This document shows, one piece after another, positions 11,096 to 22,540 of a DNA stretch of 64,000 nucleotides (position 1 is its first letter; every line of letters starts with the position of its first letter). The translations under genes and the position numbers were made by a program. This DNA is from Synanceia verrucosa (lineage: Eukaryota > Chordata > Actinopteri > Perciformes > Synanceiidae). The notes beneath the pieces were generated by a model. That model did no database searches. It was not told where the DNA came from and saw only the letters and a program-made list of their open reading frames with translations. Location: positions 4,984,001 to 5,048,000 of the forward strand of contig CM056561.1 of the NCBI GenBank assembly GCA_029721515.1, in the 5' to 3' direction.

Positions 11096-12545
11096 TGTAC
11101 TTGCCATTTAGCCGAAGCACAGCAGAAATATGGCATCATACAATTCTGCACAAGTAACACGGTTTAGTACTGTTGCCACATCTTCTTCAGAGGTAATGAT
11201 GATTCAGACAATTAAAGTACATGATGAAAAGTCACTGAGTAATTTACAGTTCAGCGCCATCACAGGTCATGACCACACACTCCTGATTACCGCTGTGATG
11301 TTCATTATAAGGTCAGCCAACACCATTATCAGACAGTTCTTTTTCATTTGAAATCAATAAGACTGAGGTTGCGTTTTGACCCAGAAGCACTCGAGCTCAT
11401 AAGTTCACTCAAAACAAATGGTACATCTGAACTGAGACATCTACTACAATGCATGCTCATGCAGTTAAATTACTCATTTTCTCAACATAACAAGCATTAA
11501 TGACAAAAATATAAAGAGCGCTCTTGAAAGCTGAAGGAAAAAGCATGAGATTTAGAATAACAAGTGGACCCCGTAATGAGAATTCTGATTCTTTTCTAAT
11601 AACATCAGTACCAGGAATACAAGCTTGGTTTACCTGCAAAACTCTTCATCATTTTATTGTTCACAGTGTAATGACTGTGGTCAGCTTGCATTAATCTATT
11701 CAACAATGGATCCTAATAGCAACTAGCTTACATGGTAAAACACACCAACGATCTTATCTAGTCACAATGGTATTGTAGAAAAAAATATTAAAAACTCATA
11801 AATGAACGATGATGTTCAGCTTGCTTTAGTATGTGTGAAACCGTTTGTTGATTACAGTTGGGCAAAAGTCACACAAGGCTTGATGAGATCAGCTGGTTTT
11901 TCCTGAAGCACTGGTCAGTTCAGATGGAGGTTAAAAGAGGAACAAAGACTCCACTGTCTCTGGTACGTCCTCATGCAGAGTGACAGAACAAAATTCTTTA
12001 TATTCACCATGGGTTAAGAAGATCTGAATTGTTCAAACTCCCACAGCGCTTACTTTTTTTGGTTTTGTTTTTCATTGTTTTACAATTTTACCACAACAAA
12101 CTACGATGAATAACCACAGAGCAAAAATTGTTCTTGTACTACTTCTTGAATTATACCCAAAAAGAAAAAAGTTGGGTCAAATTGTATCAAACACTATGAA
12201 ACACCAAAGTAGCAACCATAAACAACCTTTTCATTGTCAATTAATCTCTCAAATGTAAGCTATAAGAAAAGGCCACATTGAGGAAATCAAGCCAAAGGCT
12301 GGATATTTTTCAATGTAATTATGTCTAACCAGTTAATTCATAACTGCATTTATTTACAAAGGAATAGACTGTGGAGAGGGATTAAGGGAATGTTTACCAC
12401 AAAATTTGCCCTCAACAGGTTGAGTAAATGTTGTTCCTGTGGTCTGTTGAGCAACATGCTGAAAAGCACAGAGCTTTCTTTGACCTGCTCACAGTTGTTT
12501 TAGGAAAACCTTCAATCTGCCATGTGTAACTGTCATCCTATTGCT

Positions 12546-12720
12546 CTTTCAGTTAGGGGTGTAACAACACACTTATACTGGGGGTGTGACGATACACTCA
12601 GCTCACGAGACGATACACAATATTGGGTTCACGAGAATGAGGAGAGACAATATTCTCACATTACTTCTAAGAAAACTAAAATGACAAAACATATGACAAG
12701 TATTTAACGTCATAGCAAAG
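12546..12720 (+). mobile_element. hAT-like remnant
   Basis: It starts TTAGGGGTGTAACAACACAC and continues with GACGATACACTCAGCTCACG and TTGGGTTCACGAGAATGAG. This is a recurring fish hAT-type end. The right boundary is uncertain. Confidence 0.45.
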
Positions 12721-13340
12721 GCTCATTACTGCCACCCACAGGTCACTAATAGAAGCTTGGATACCTCAAAGTCTGATAGGTTTCTTTCTGCCCTTTGCTC
12801 ACAAGACATCTTTTGGAAGGAAGAAACAAGGAGCTGAACACACTCTGCTCTGCTCCAGACAGGATTTCAATAACCCCTACGTAGCATTTCTAAATGGGTG
12901 AAGGCAATAATTAAGTCCATCGATGTTTCCATAGCAACAGATATACAACCATGTTCCATTGTTGGGAATCCAGATTATAAAGATATGATGAAGGTTAGTT
13001 TACCATAATCTAATATTAAATCTGTGCTGTGCTTGGAATCATTTCGCTTGGAATATTTATTTAATGGGGAAAGTGTCCCAGCAGCAAAGTGGATAGTACA
13101 TTACAATAAGGGCCTTTATAAAAAACAACAACCAGCGACAGAAGTAAATAAGTAGAATAAAGTAACTGATAAAGGTAAGTTATTGAACAAAACTAGTTTC
13201 AGTAGTTTCACATCACAGCAAACAGAGAAGTGAAGGAACACTGTGATCCTCACAATGATGATGGCAGCTGAATGTCTTGAGGTCCTTATAATCTTTTGTC
13301 TCCTTATTTTACCAGTCTGTTTGTATTCAATCTATTATTT

Positions 13341-13810
13341 CAGTGTTTCCCCTTGGATGGAGTTGTAGCGGTGGAGGTGGCGTTCGGCAAAACACCCTCA
13401 ACTGCCCTTTTGGCTTGTTAAAACATGATAAACCTTGCCCCCCTCGTCTGGCTAAGCCCCCCTGCCCTTAAAACCTATTGATGCCCCTGCCCTTCATCCA
13501 TCGTTTACACCTCCAGCGCTCCAAACATTTCATGGCGCATGAATTCAGCACCATGTGCTGATGTCCGACAGCAGGAATCTCATGATTAGAGCTGATCTGT
13601 GGAGCCGCAGCAGGCGGATCTGGTGCATACTGACAGACGACATCGGCATCATTCTGCATGCAGTTGAAATTAGTGGTAAGTTTCTAAAGAGACAAGACTG
13701 TGCCCACTCTCCACCTCTCCTCATATAAAAAAAAAAAAATAATCAGCAGTGGAGGTAGTTTTTCAGCGGTGGCGGACTGCCACCACCAATGCATATAGGG
13801 GAAAACACTG
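13341..13810. mobile_element. hAT MITE, about 470 bp
   Basis: The left end is CAGTGTTTCCCCTTGG. The right end, read on the other strand, is CAGTGTTTTCCCCTATATG. Both subterminal regions carry GGTGG/CCACC-rich sequence. The flanking 8-mers (TATTATTT and TACTTTAC) match poorly, so the target duplication has eroded or the exact ends have shifted. It does not encode a transposase. Confidence 0.65.
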
Positions 13811-14700
13811 TACTTTACTGTCTATATTTTCTTTTTTACTTTAACACTGGAAAGCAGAAAGAAAGAGAGAAAAAAAATAACCAGGAGGAAAAGCTCTGGA
13901 AGAATTAGGTGACCTTGACCAGTGGAGGCATTAGTGTCTCTGAGGACAAAAACCTTGAGAGCTAAGTGTGATTGAATGGGTGACAGTGGCATCAGCAGGA
14001 AGTGAGTAATAGTCCCCTCAGTGGGCCTCCTGGGACTTGTTTCCTTCAAGTGTGCTTGCAGAGTGACTGACAGCTCCTTGTAACGTTAGGCTTAGCTCAG
14101 AATTGGTCATTTTGTCAACTTTGGTCACATGCTTTGACTATGATACATGTATTCCTGCCTGTCTGAACAAATTTAATCTGAAAACTTTCCTCATCAGTAA
14201 ACTGCACTGTTTGGTGATACAAATGCTTTTTGTTTTAACAGAAAAAACATAATGAGTGTGATTTCACACCAAGAAACGCTGCGTTTTGTCCCATGAATGA
14301 GAGGACTTATGAGCACTTCAGCATGTGCTCCTCATAAAGATTTGTTCAAATGGATTTTCCACTGACAGTCTAATAAGTGGCTCGAGAGGCAGCGACTTTA
14401 ATAGCATGGAGGTCTCTAGTGAAGTGGCCATGCATGCCATTTATTATAGTTTTTCAATGTCCACTATTTTTCACTGTCTGCTGTGCCACCTTTGCTTGCA
14501 AGAAAGGAATCATTAGGGATGAGGTTAGAGAACGTCACGTCAAATTCAAATCTAGTGTGAAATCAGAAGACTGAGAAGGCAGAAATGCACAATCAGCTGT
14601 AGCCGAATGTCTACTTCACATCTGACTTATTCCAAATACACAAGGTCCTGGTTCGGAGCTATTCAATTGATCACTAAGTGGTGTTTTTGTCTATTTTACG

Positions 14701-15132
14701 TAAACTCATTGAGTGCCAGCCATTTTATAAAAACAAAAAATGACTTGTGCCAGTGTTTTTGGTCATTTTAAGATGCACAGAATATTTTGTACTATGTCTC
14801 TGAAAACACTGAATAGCTCAAATGAAAGAAGAGACTATTTCATTATGAAAAAAAAATGTTTTTACCTTGATCCATTCTTGTTTTATCAGAGGAAGAATAG
14901 AGATCACTCTCACCAAAATCACTACTTTTGGTGGATTCTGTTTGTTTTGCTCTCTAATCTTGATCGTCTCCATGTCCTGCTTTGATCTCTGTGACGTATA
15001 CCGTCTCTTTATGTCCTGACTACAAACCCCAGTATTACTCACAGGCTGTATGAGAGCGTCCTTTTGTGCCTGATGCCGAAAACCACTTTGACGTATATAT
15101 ACACACACACATCAATGGCACTCAAGTGTTGG
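14701..15132 (+). mobile_element. piggyBac-like MITE, long copy
   Basis: The left end AACTCATTGAGTGCCAGCC and the right end CATCAATGGCACTCAAG form imperfect inverted repeats that match the MITE at 26759-27005. The flanking TTAA is lost on both sides. The internal block 14942-15042 is inverted relative to the other copy although both ends have the same orientation. Small ORFs inside resemble nothing I know. Confidence 0.6.
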
Positions 15133-16631
15133 ATTTTAAATGACGTATAACTGTCAGCAAAAAGTGAGATTGAGGGTTCTAACAAAGCATCAGTGTGACA
15201 AGCATAAATTAACCACAATTTCTAAAGACAGTTGCCACTCTGTTAAAATGATGAGAACACGCAGTCCACTCACAGTTCTATAGTGACATGTCTTTTTGCT
15301 CATAAGCAATCTTAAGCTAAATACAGACATAAAGAACCAAATAGAATCCATCCCTTCTATTCATTCAACAGTAAATCCTGTTGTGAAACTTTGAAGTGAT
15401 GTTGACCACAGGAGAACCTGACATAATCTGCTCTGCTTGTTGGCAGCAGGTGACAGACACGCACACAGCCCAGAAAACCTGACTGCTTACAATCACACCT
15501 CTGTCATCCCCATTTTGTGTTGCCGTTCTCCCCTGACGCTTTTCGTTCCACCGGTCTGAATAAAACATCACCTGAGACTCACTCTTCTCTCAGCTCCAAA
15601 TACCACCGCTTGTCCCAAAACACCTGCTAAAAAACAAAGCATGGATACATGCAAGGCACAGACACACAGTCCCAGCTACAACTGAAAATGGTGGATAGCT
15701 TTCATTCGTTTCACATGTTCCAATTACTATGATGTACTGAGGCTAAGTATCTATATATTTGTTGTTCAAAATTGAAATACCTTTCCAATTATTTGATGGA
15801 TTGCCAGAGAATTTCAAACAGACATTAATGTCCACCCCAGAACGTTTCCATTTTTCTTGATGATGAAGGCCCTGCAATTTACCTCTGGAAAACAGAAACA
15901 TATTTATTTTGTATGATGTGTTTAATAGGCTGTAAAAACTCACATACAAAGGGCGAGGAAGATGATTTTGGAATGATTGGAAAATTAATGCAATGCTTGC
16001 AGTAGGCGTAATTTGAAACAGAATAGCTGCAGGGAACAGAAAACAAAATGAACACTGCAATACTGCATGCTGTGAGTAACACCATCAAATTATACAAGTG
16101 CTACAACTGTTATTTGTAATCGTCGCTATGTAACCTCTGGTTTATTACTGCTGTTCAAGTTTTAAATTATATTTTAAGCTGTCAGTTTCACAGCTGTTCA
16201 TGTTTCTCAAATGGAGCATCTATATGAAAGGGAACAGACACTGAGACGGGGGGAAAAAAAAAAAAAGCAGACAAAATCTGAGGCTTGGTTCAGTTGGATC
16301 GAGGGCAACAAATTAGAGTAACAAGCCAAGACTGTTACTGACCCAGTGAAACACCTAACACGTAGCAAGTGAAACCTTGCCAATGGAGAGGAAAAAAACC
16401 TGTCCAGATATAATATGAGCAATGTCACTCTCTGTTACGTAGTGAGAGCAAGATATTGATTTATGGCAGTTACTGTCAGCTTTGATTTAAATCAGTAAAA
16501 ACAGGTTGGAGGTGGAGCAGGTGCAGGAAACTTCACATAAATGGAGCTCAGTCTGTTCACTGATGCACAGAGCAGCTTAGGACATCTAAGCTTGTTCACA
16601 TCTGATGTGATCAGATGAGAGCATGATGTGC
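15133..16631. other. Non-coding stretch
   Basis: Apart from a short copy of the unnamed dispersed repeat at 15769-15842, nothing recognisable is seen. Confidence 0.5.
15769..15842 (+). repeat. Unnamed dispersed repeat, copy 3
   Basis: It shows AATTATTTGATGGATTGCC and CAGACATTAATGTCCACCCC, matching the core of the copy at 10.9 kb. Confidence 0.45.
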
Positions 16632-16712
16632 ATATATGTATATATATATATATATATACGTATACATGTATATATATATATATATATATACGTATACATG
16701 TATATATATACG

Positions 16713-16747
<35 letters not shown>
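16632..16747. repeat. (TA)n/(TG)n compound microsatellite
   Basis: Runs of TA are interrupted by CGTATACATG at regular spacing, followed by about 13 TG units. The tract directly abuts the hAT-like start TTAGGGCTGTC. Confidence 0.95.
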
Positions 16748-17330
16748 TAGGGCTGTCAAAATTAGTGCATTAACGTAGATTAATCTATCATCATAATTAA
16801 TCTGATTGAATCTGAAAATTTTAACCCATCTGCAGTGCAGAATGACACTGAATATGTCTCTAGCAATGCATTTTGCGCATTCCATCCGGTAGTGACAGGA
16901 AGCAGAAACAACCAGACTAGTTTCTACTTCAGTGTCTTGTCTCAGCGGAGGCTACAGAGCCTCTGGTTTGCTGCAGACCTCTAACAGAGGAGCTGATGCT
17001 CCTCAGTGGTTGGTCCACACCGAGGCACTCTGTCTGCCTGTGAGTGACGATGCAGCTTTGTATTAAAAACATCCTGTGTTTGATTTATCCACTAATAAAC
17101 TCCAGCAATCCCTCTGTTTATTCACTGTGGCTGCTCTGATGTTTACTTGTTGCCGATCGAGGCTTCCTGAGCAGTTTAGGAGCCTCTACTGTCACCAAAT
17201 ATCCACTTCTATAGTCTCCAACGGGAGGTGACGCAGTGCATCATTCAACCCTGATGCACAAGAATAGTGGAGCAGATGGACGAACGCTGTGTTGTTGAAA
17301 CTAGAAGAACAGAATGTCCTTTATTGTCCT
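16748..17330 (+). mobile_element. hAT-like remnant beginning TTAGGGCTGTCAAAATTA
   Basis: The AGGGCTGTCAAAATTA start, followed by repeated TTAAT/ATTAA words, is a well-known teleost hAT-type terminus. The interior to about 17330 has no intact ORF. The right end is a guess. Confidence 0.45.
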
Positions 17331-17481
17331 TGATTTATTGCGAAATAAATTGTAGAGCCTTTTTTGTACCTTTTTCAGTGTACAAGAATAAAATTACAAT
17401 TAAAAAAAAAGTATGAAAAATAAGTAAATACAAAATAATAAAAGAAATGCATGAATATGAATTTACAACAAGGATAAATAC

Positions 17482-17550
17482 TATATACGTATATACGTAT
17501 ATATATATATATATATATATATATACGTATATATATATATATATATATAC
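17482..17550. repeat. (TA)n microsatellite
   Basis: This is a TA tract with ACGTATAT interruptions, of the same kind as the tract at 16.6 kb. Confidence 0.95.
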
Positions 17551-19325
17551 CTGATCAATTGTTTGATAAGCCAAATTCCTACTCCCACTGGTTTTAGAAG
17601 TTCATGGGTATGACTCTTCATATTTACTGGCATACAGCACTTAAAGAAATTGACAGAGCTATAAGAACGTTTTACACAAAGAGATAAAACACTCCTGTGT
17701 AACAATGCCAGCAAAGTGAGTGATGATTCTTTTATTCAATCTGTGAAGGTCAGCCAAGTCTTTAGAGAGACAAGATGAATAGTCCTGCTACAAAAGAGAC
17801 GTTTGTTTTGAATGACATGACATTTCAATCTCCTATTCCACTGAAAAATATCACTGTAATTTCATCTTTCCACTTAAATCTCTCAGAGTTTCAGTGCCTG
17901 GTTTATCAATGTCTGTGCGTGTACTTGTGTTTGTATGCTAATCAAATGTTCTGGCCACTTCCTCAAATTAAAAGTCATCATTTGAATTCTAGTTGAAATT
18001 CAGTTTCAAGGCACACAGCAGACCAACACAAACACATCCTTATTGGTCAGGCTCTTTATCGTCATACAACACAGAATGGTGTAAGGACACGTTGCTGTGT
18101 TCCTCCTAAAAAATCAATAATTAATCAGTAATTAAAGTAACTGTAGCCTCAGGCACAACATACTTCACATTATTTCTGGATACTGGAGTAATAAACAGAT
18201 GCCACAACCAAAACACAGGATATACCAGTATATCCTGTACACACACACACACACACACACGTGTATGTGTGTGCATTTGAAATTTAAATTGGATTGACAT
18301 TTCAGTCTTACTCTGTATCAAATGAATCAATATCCTTCTGTTGCTCTCTATATTAATATTTGATGAAGATCAAGATACCCCCTTACATCTATCCATTTAT
18401 TCCCTACCTACCCAGGTCACAGTTGCTTTGTGGGGAGTAGTATGCCCTGCAGTGGACTATGTAAAGGTCTCAGCTGTGGTGACACAATATTTGAAACAAG
18501 CTATTAATTCCACTCTGATGAAGATGCAGCGCTCTCCTGATCAGGATAATCATCTTCAGAAGATTTATGACTTACATTTAAGTCTTGTAGCATGATTTCA
18601 ATATATATTACTCAACTCCCCCATCTATGTTAATTTGTGTGCAATCTAACATTGTTGTAGTTTACCACTGCTAATTTATCAAGAACCTATGGAGGGCCAA
18701 AGCAAAGAAGAGAGTAACAGTGCAGAGCATTATATGATATATGAATGCATTATAAATAATCAATGACTACTCAAAAATGTTGTATAAGGAACATTGCCAA
18801 TATATGTTTCTGTTCACATAATTTATGCACATTTTGAAATATAATATCACACAAGTATTTAGGTTTTGTGACTGCTGTATCATAGCAGCACATAAGCAAA
18901 CAACTCAAAACACTGTTCACATAGAAAAAAACACATTTTTAAGTTATGTTGACATATCTGATTATTAATGAGACAAAGGCTGTTTTATATGAGGTCGCAG
19001 CATGCCAGCTAAGAGAATAAGACAAATAATTAAGGCAAAGACCAGCTTTCACAACACTGTTCTTTTCTCATTGTCTCCACAATACTTTCTATACATGTCT
19101 CAAAGGAAAATCACCAAAACCAACCCCAGCCATAGTTTTCATATGAGCTGCAGACATTTTAATTTCCATGACCAACAACTGCTCTTTGGCAGCTTTGTGG
19201 ATGCACACGTGTTTGTATGTTATGGCCATTTGCTCATGTAGTTGGATTCTAACACAGTGAAGGTGGTCACAGAGAAAATCAGCTGGGCCTGTCCGAAGGT
19301 TCTGAAACGCCTATGTTACCCAACA
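17551..19325. other. Non-coding stretch
   Basis: Except for the CA tract, I see no genes or recognisable repeats. Confidence 0.45.
18238..18262. repeat. (CA)n microsatellite
   Basis: About ten CA units are followed by GTGTATGTGTGTG, so the tract can form a short hairpin. Confidence 0.9.
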
Positions 19326-19661
19326 CATCCATCCATCCATTATCCTCATAGGGCTGCAGGGGGGCTGGAGCCTATCCCAGCTGTCTTAGGGCGGAAGGCA
19401 GGGTACACTCTGGACAAGTCGCCACCTCACCGCAGGGCACATAGAGACAGACAACCACTCACACTCACACCTACGGTCAATTTAAATTAGCCAATTAACC
19501 TAATCCCCATGCATGTTTTTGGATGGTGGGAAGAAGCCAGAGTACCCGGAGAGAACCCACACAGACATGGGGAGAACATGCAAACTCCACACAGAAAGGC
19601 CCCGGAGTCGGGATTCGAACCCGATACCGTCTTGCTGTGAGGCGACAGTGCTAACCACTAC
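19326..19661 (-). mobile_element. LINE 3' end with ATGG-type tail, copy 1
   Basis: On the plus strand it opens with CATCCATCCATCCATT, continues through GGAGCCTATCCCAGCTG, ACCTAATCCCCATGCATG and GGGAGAACATGCAAACTCC, and ends CAGTGCTAACCACTAC. This is a very common teleost non-LTR retrotransposon 3' region. The tetranucleotide tail places its 3' end at the left, so it lies on the minus strand. The exact clade (RTE-like or L2-like) is not certain. No reverse transcriptase is present. Confidence 0.75.
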
Positions 19662-20549
19662 ATTAACCTACATAGACCATTAAAATTATACTTGAATGCA
19701 CCACAAACCTTACTCTATGGCTTCATTTCACATCTACGGAGAGAGTAAATCTGCATTAATATTAAAAAAAAAAAAAAAAAAAAACCACCTTCATAAAATG
19801 CCAATGTCATCTAACTTCAGAGAACATTTAAAACTCATTTAACACATTTAATACTCTCCAGCTGTTTTTTAAATTTCATTTTAAAATATTCTGCTTGGAA
19901 TAATGTCGGATATGGGTCTTCCACAAAAAAAGTTAAACATTTTTCATTATATTTGGTGGGATAAAATCCAGAATATATAAATATGCAACTAAGAATGGCA
20001 TTCAAAGTAGCTGTCACAAAATCATCTACTTTTCTATTCATTTCTGCAAAGAGGATGAGGTCTGCAAAGAACCCAGAAACACTTTCCACTTTTTTATGTT
20101 GATTTAATTAGGCTGTCGAAAAAAGACAAAGAAGTATATATTCGTAGAACAAGCAAAACACATCTTTGAAAAAACTGTTATGGGTTATATTTTCTTACAT
20201 GTTCATCCCACACCAACAACAAGATGTCTTGTCATCTTGTTTTATAGCATGCAGTGCAACAGGGCTTGTTCACACTGTGAACCAGACTCTGCTAGGTTTT
20301 CTGCAGTCTACAGCAGGATCCATGGAGGACACCAAAGGTCTGGGTTAGCTACTGGATCTTTGTTTCCCACACCACAACCTTTATGAGCCTTGCAGGAGTC
20401 CTGAGGTAGGGCTATGGCAGGGCATCTTTCTATTAGGAGACTGATGCACCCACAGATAGCATTGTTAGCTCATTCATTTCTTTCATTTTTTTTACAGTGT
20501 ACCCATTCATGGCAACTAAACCATGATTAGCATTTTATGGTCTTGTTTA
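19662..20549. other. Non-coding stretch with a 21-base A run
   Basis: An A21 run at 19764-19784 is the only notable feature. No retrocopy or coding sequence adjoins it. Confidence 0.5.
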
Positions 20550-20896
20550 AAGAAGAAGAAGAAGAAGAAGACTTACTTTATTGATCCCTCAATGGGGAAA
20601 TTACATTTTTTCACTCTGTTAATATTTCTCACTTGCACATCACACAGAAGTTATGAAACAAACACATGCACATGCATTAGAGGAGAGGTGTCAGAGTGAG
20701 GGGGCTGCCCCTTATCCAGGCGCCCCGAGCAGTTGGGGGTTCGGTGCCTTGCTCAAGGGCACCTCGGCAGTGCCCAGGAGGAGGAGCTGGCACCTCTCCA
20801 GCTACCAGTCCACTCTCCACATTTTGGTCCGACCTGGACTTGAACTGGCGACCCACCGATTCCCAGCCCAAGTCACTACAGACTGAGCTACTGCCG
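20550..20896 (-). mobile_element. tRNA-derived SINE
   Basis: Read on the minus strand it begins GGCAGTAGCTCAGTCTGTAG (A-box-like). About 50 bases later comes GCCAGTTCAAGTCC (B-box-like), so the head is tRNA-derived. The body includes GCCTTGAGCAAGGCACC-type sequence. The 3' end is AGGGATCAATAAAGTAAG followed by a (CTT)n tail. The flanks share GTTTA, a possible short target duplication. Many copies of this type occur in percomorph genomes. Confidence 0.75.
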
Positions 20897-22071
20897 TTTA
20901 GTTGCTTGGTCAGAGTTAAGATTATGATTTTGGTTAAATATTAAAGAAATAATTGCTGAAATGATACACTGGACTCAACAGGAAGCATATTCCATAGTCT
21001 CTGATATCAACGCCCTGCCCTGTGTACTCCCAGGATTAACCACGACTACTTCTCTATGCCTTGCATGCAATTCAAAAAAGCAGTACTTCCTTCACACAGA
21101 AAAAACTTACAAATTAGTCATAAATAAATATTATTACTGGAAGACAGATGTTGTATTCCAAATTGCATACTTGCATACTATTTATATACACAATAGGGAC
21201 ACATCGCTGTCATAACATTGCCTGGAAACTGTTTGCAATTTGCATTGCAGCCTATATTAATGTATTAATTTACACTGTACACACGAGTCGCAAAAATATG
21301 TAGTGGCCTACTTACACTTCAATGCTTTGTCTGTCATTGGGGCTTAAGACATCATCAGCTGTCATCTGTCTGTGCAGAGGATTGTCTTTAATTTGTGACT
21401 CATCTTCTGTCATGCAGAGGATTGTGGGTCAGAATAGCCAGAAAAGCATGCTGGCGTGCATACTGCAAAACAGAAATGGATGTAGCAGGACGTTCCAGTA
21501 TTTTAGCATACTGCATATCTGACATACTATGCATTGTAAATATTTATGCATTTATTCGTACTAATTAGTAACACAGAGAGAAGTCCACAACATCAGTAGC
21601 CTTCTGGCTGTGATTCAGATTTGTCTTTGTTGTTTCAAAAGGGAAAACAAACAAAACACCATCAGATAAAGTGACAACGCTGATTACTGGATTACTGACT
21701 GGGATTACAGCTTTTCAGAGCAACATTCACACATCTGAACAGTGAAGATTTAAGGCAAGAGTTGAGGATTAGTAACAAATGTGACAACTTCTGCACAACA
21801 ATTAGGAAACCAGAATAGAAAAAGATACATTCCTGAAACCGTCAACATTTTGAGACAACACATAAGCAATTTATGTTGTTGACTATTGATCTGGCACAGC
21901 TTTATTGGTTTCTCTGTGCAGACTTCTGTCTGCATGTAAGGCACCTGCTTGTTGTTTGTGATATGCTGCATTAGCTGGTTGGGAAATGACCCATCAAAGT
22001 GAAATGTTCTGCCTCAACGCCATCAATCTATGGAAATAATACAGGAAACTATCCATATGTATGTATTAGGG
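20897..22071. other. Non-coding stretch
   Basis: No genes are seen. A probable MITE lies at 21148-21537. Confidence 0.4.
21148..21537. mobile_element. Probable MITE with GCATACT-rich ends
   Basis: The left part has CCAAATTGCATACTTGCATA. The right part has AGCATACTGCATATCTGACA followed by TACTATGCATTG. These are inverted, repeat-rich ends of a type common in fish. The boundaries are approximate and no target duplication was found. Confidence 0.35.
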
Positions 22072-22150
22072 CCGTGAAACAATTGTTTTTTTTATTTTTA
22101 ATCGTGATTAATCACAGAATTTCAATGGTTAATCACAATTCATCACATTA
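22072..22150 (+). mobile_element. hAT-like terminal fragment
   Basis: It opens GGGCCGTGAAACAATTG, followed by AATCGTGATTAATCACAG and GGTTAATCACAATTC. This resembles the dispersed fish terminus seen at 16.7 kb. Confidence 0.4.
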
Positions 22151-22222
22151 TTATTATTAACTATTGTTTAGCATTTCACAACAGTTTCTAAAATCAGATT
22201 ATAAATGATTGTATATACTAGA

Positions 22223-22540
22223 GGTGTCTCAATACAACTGTTTCCACTTCCGAAAAAAATACCGATACTGCAACCTTGAATATTGGCTGATAACAAAATC
22301 GATCCAATACGATATCAGCATGAATCACGCATACTTTGATTACAAATTTTTTGGTATGGAATGTTAGAAAAGACTTGATCAAGTGATTATTCAAACAGAG
22401 AACAATAGATAGCAACAGTGGGTCTGAGAAAAAAACTACCCATTTATGTTCAACCAATGGGTTACATACATTTTAACCTTAAAAATAAGAATATTCTACA
22501 ATTTAATGCAATAAATAAAAAATAAATTAGAGGACCTTGA
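22223..22540 (+). mobile_element. hAT-like remnant, inverted relative of 58.1-58.5 kb
   Basis: It begins GAGGTGTCTCAATAC, with ATACCGATACTGCAACC and ATCGATCCAATACGATATC. The stretch 22431-22536 (CCAATGGGTTACATAC, AATAAGAATATTCTACAA, ATAAATTAGAGGACC) is repeated in reverse complement at 58317-58420. Confidence 0.55.

Larger units (their letters stand above)
8561..12545. other. Non-coding stretch with dispersed repeats
   Basis: No exon-like ORFs with splice signals were seen. Two copies of an unnamed dispersed repeat lie inside (9559-9745 and 10945-11095). The rest appears unique and AT-rich. Confidence 0.5.

Noticed and set aside
14818..15108. 96-residue minus-strand ORF
   Set aside because: It lies wholly within the piggyBac-like MITE and bears no resemblance to a transposase.
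19764..19784. A21 run as the tail of a processed retrocopy
   Set aside because: The sequence before it has no coding similarity, poly(A) signal or target duplication.
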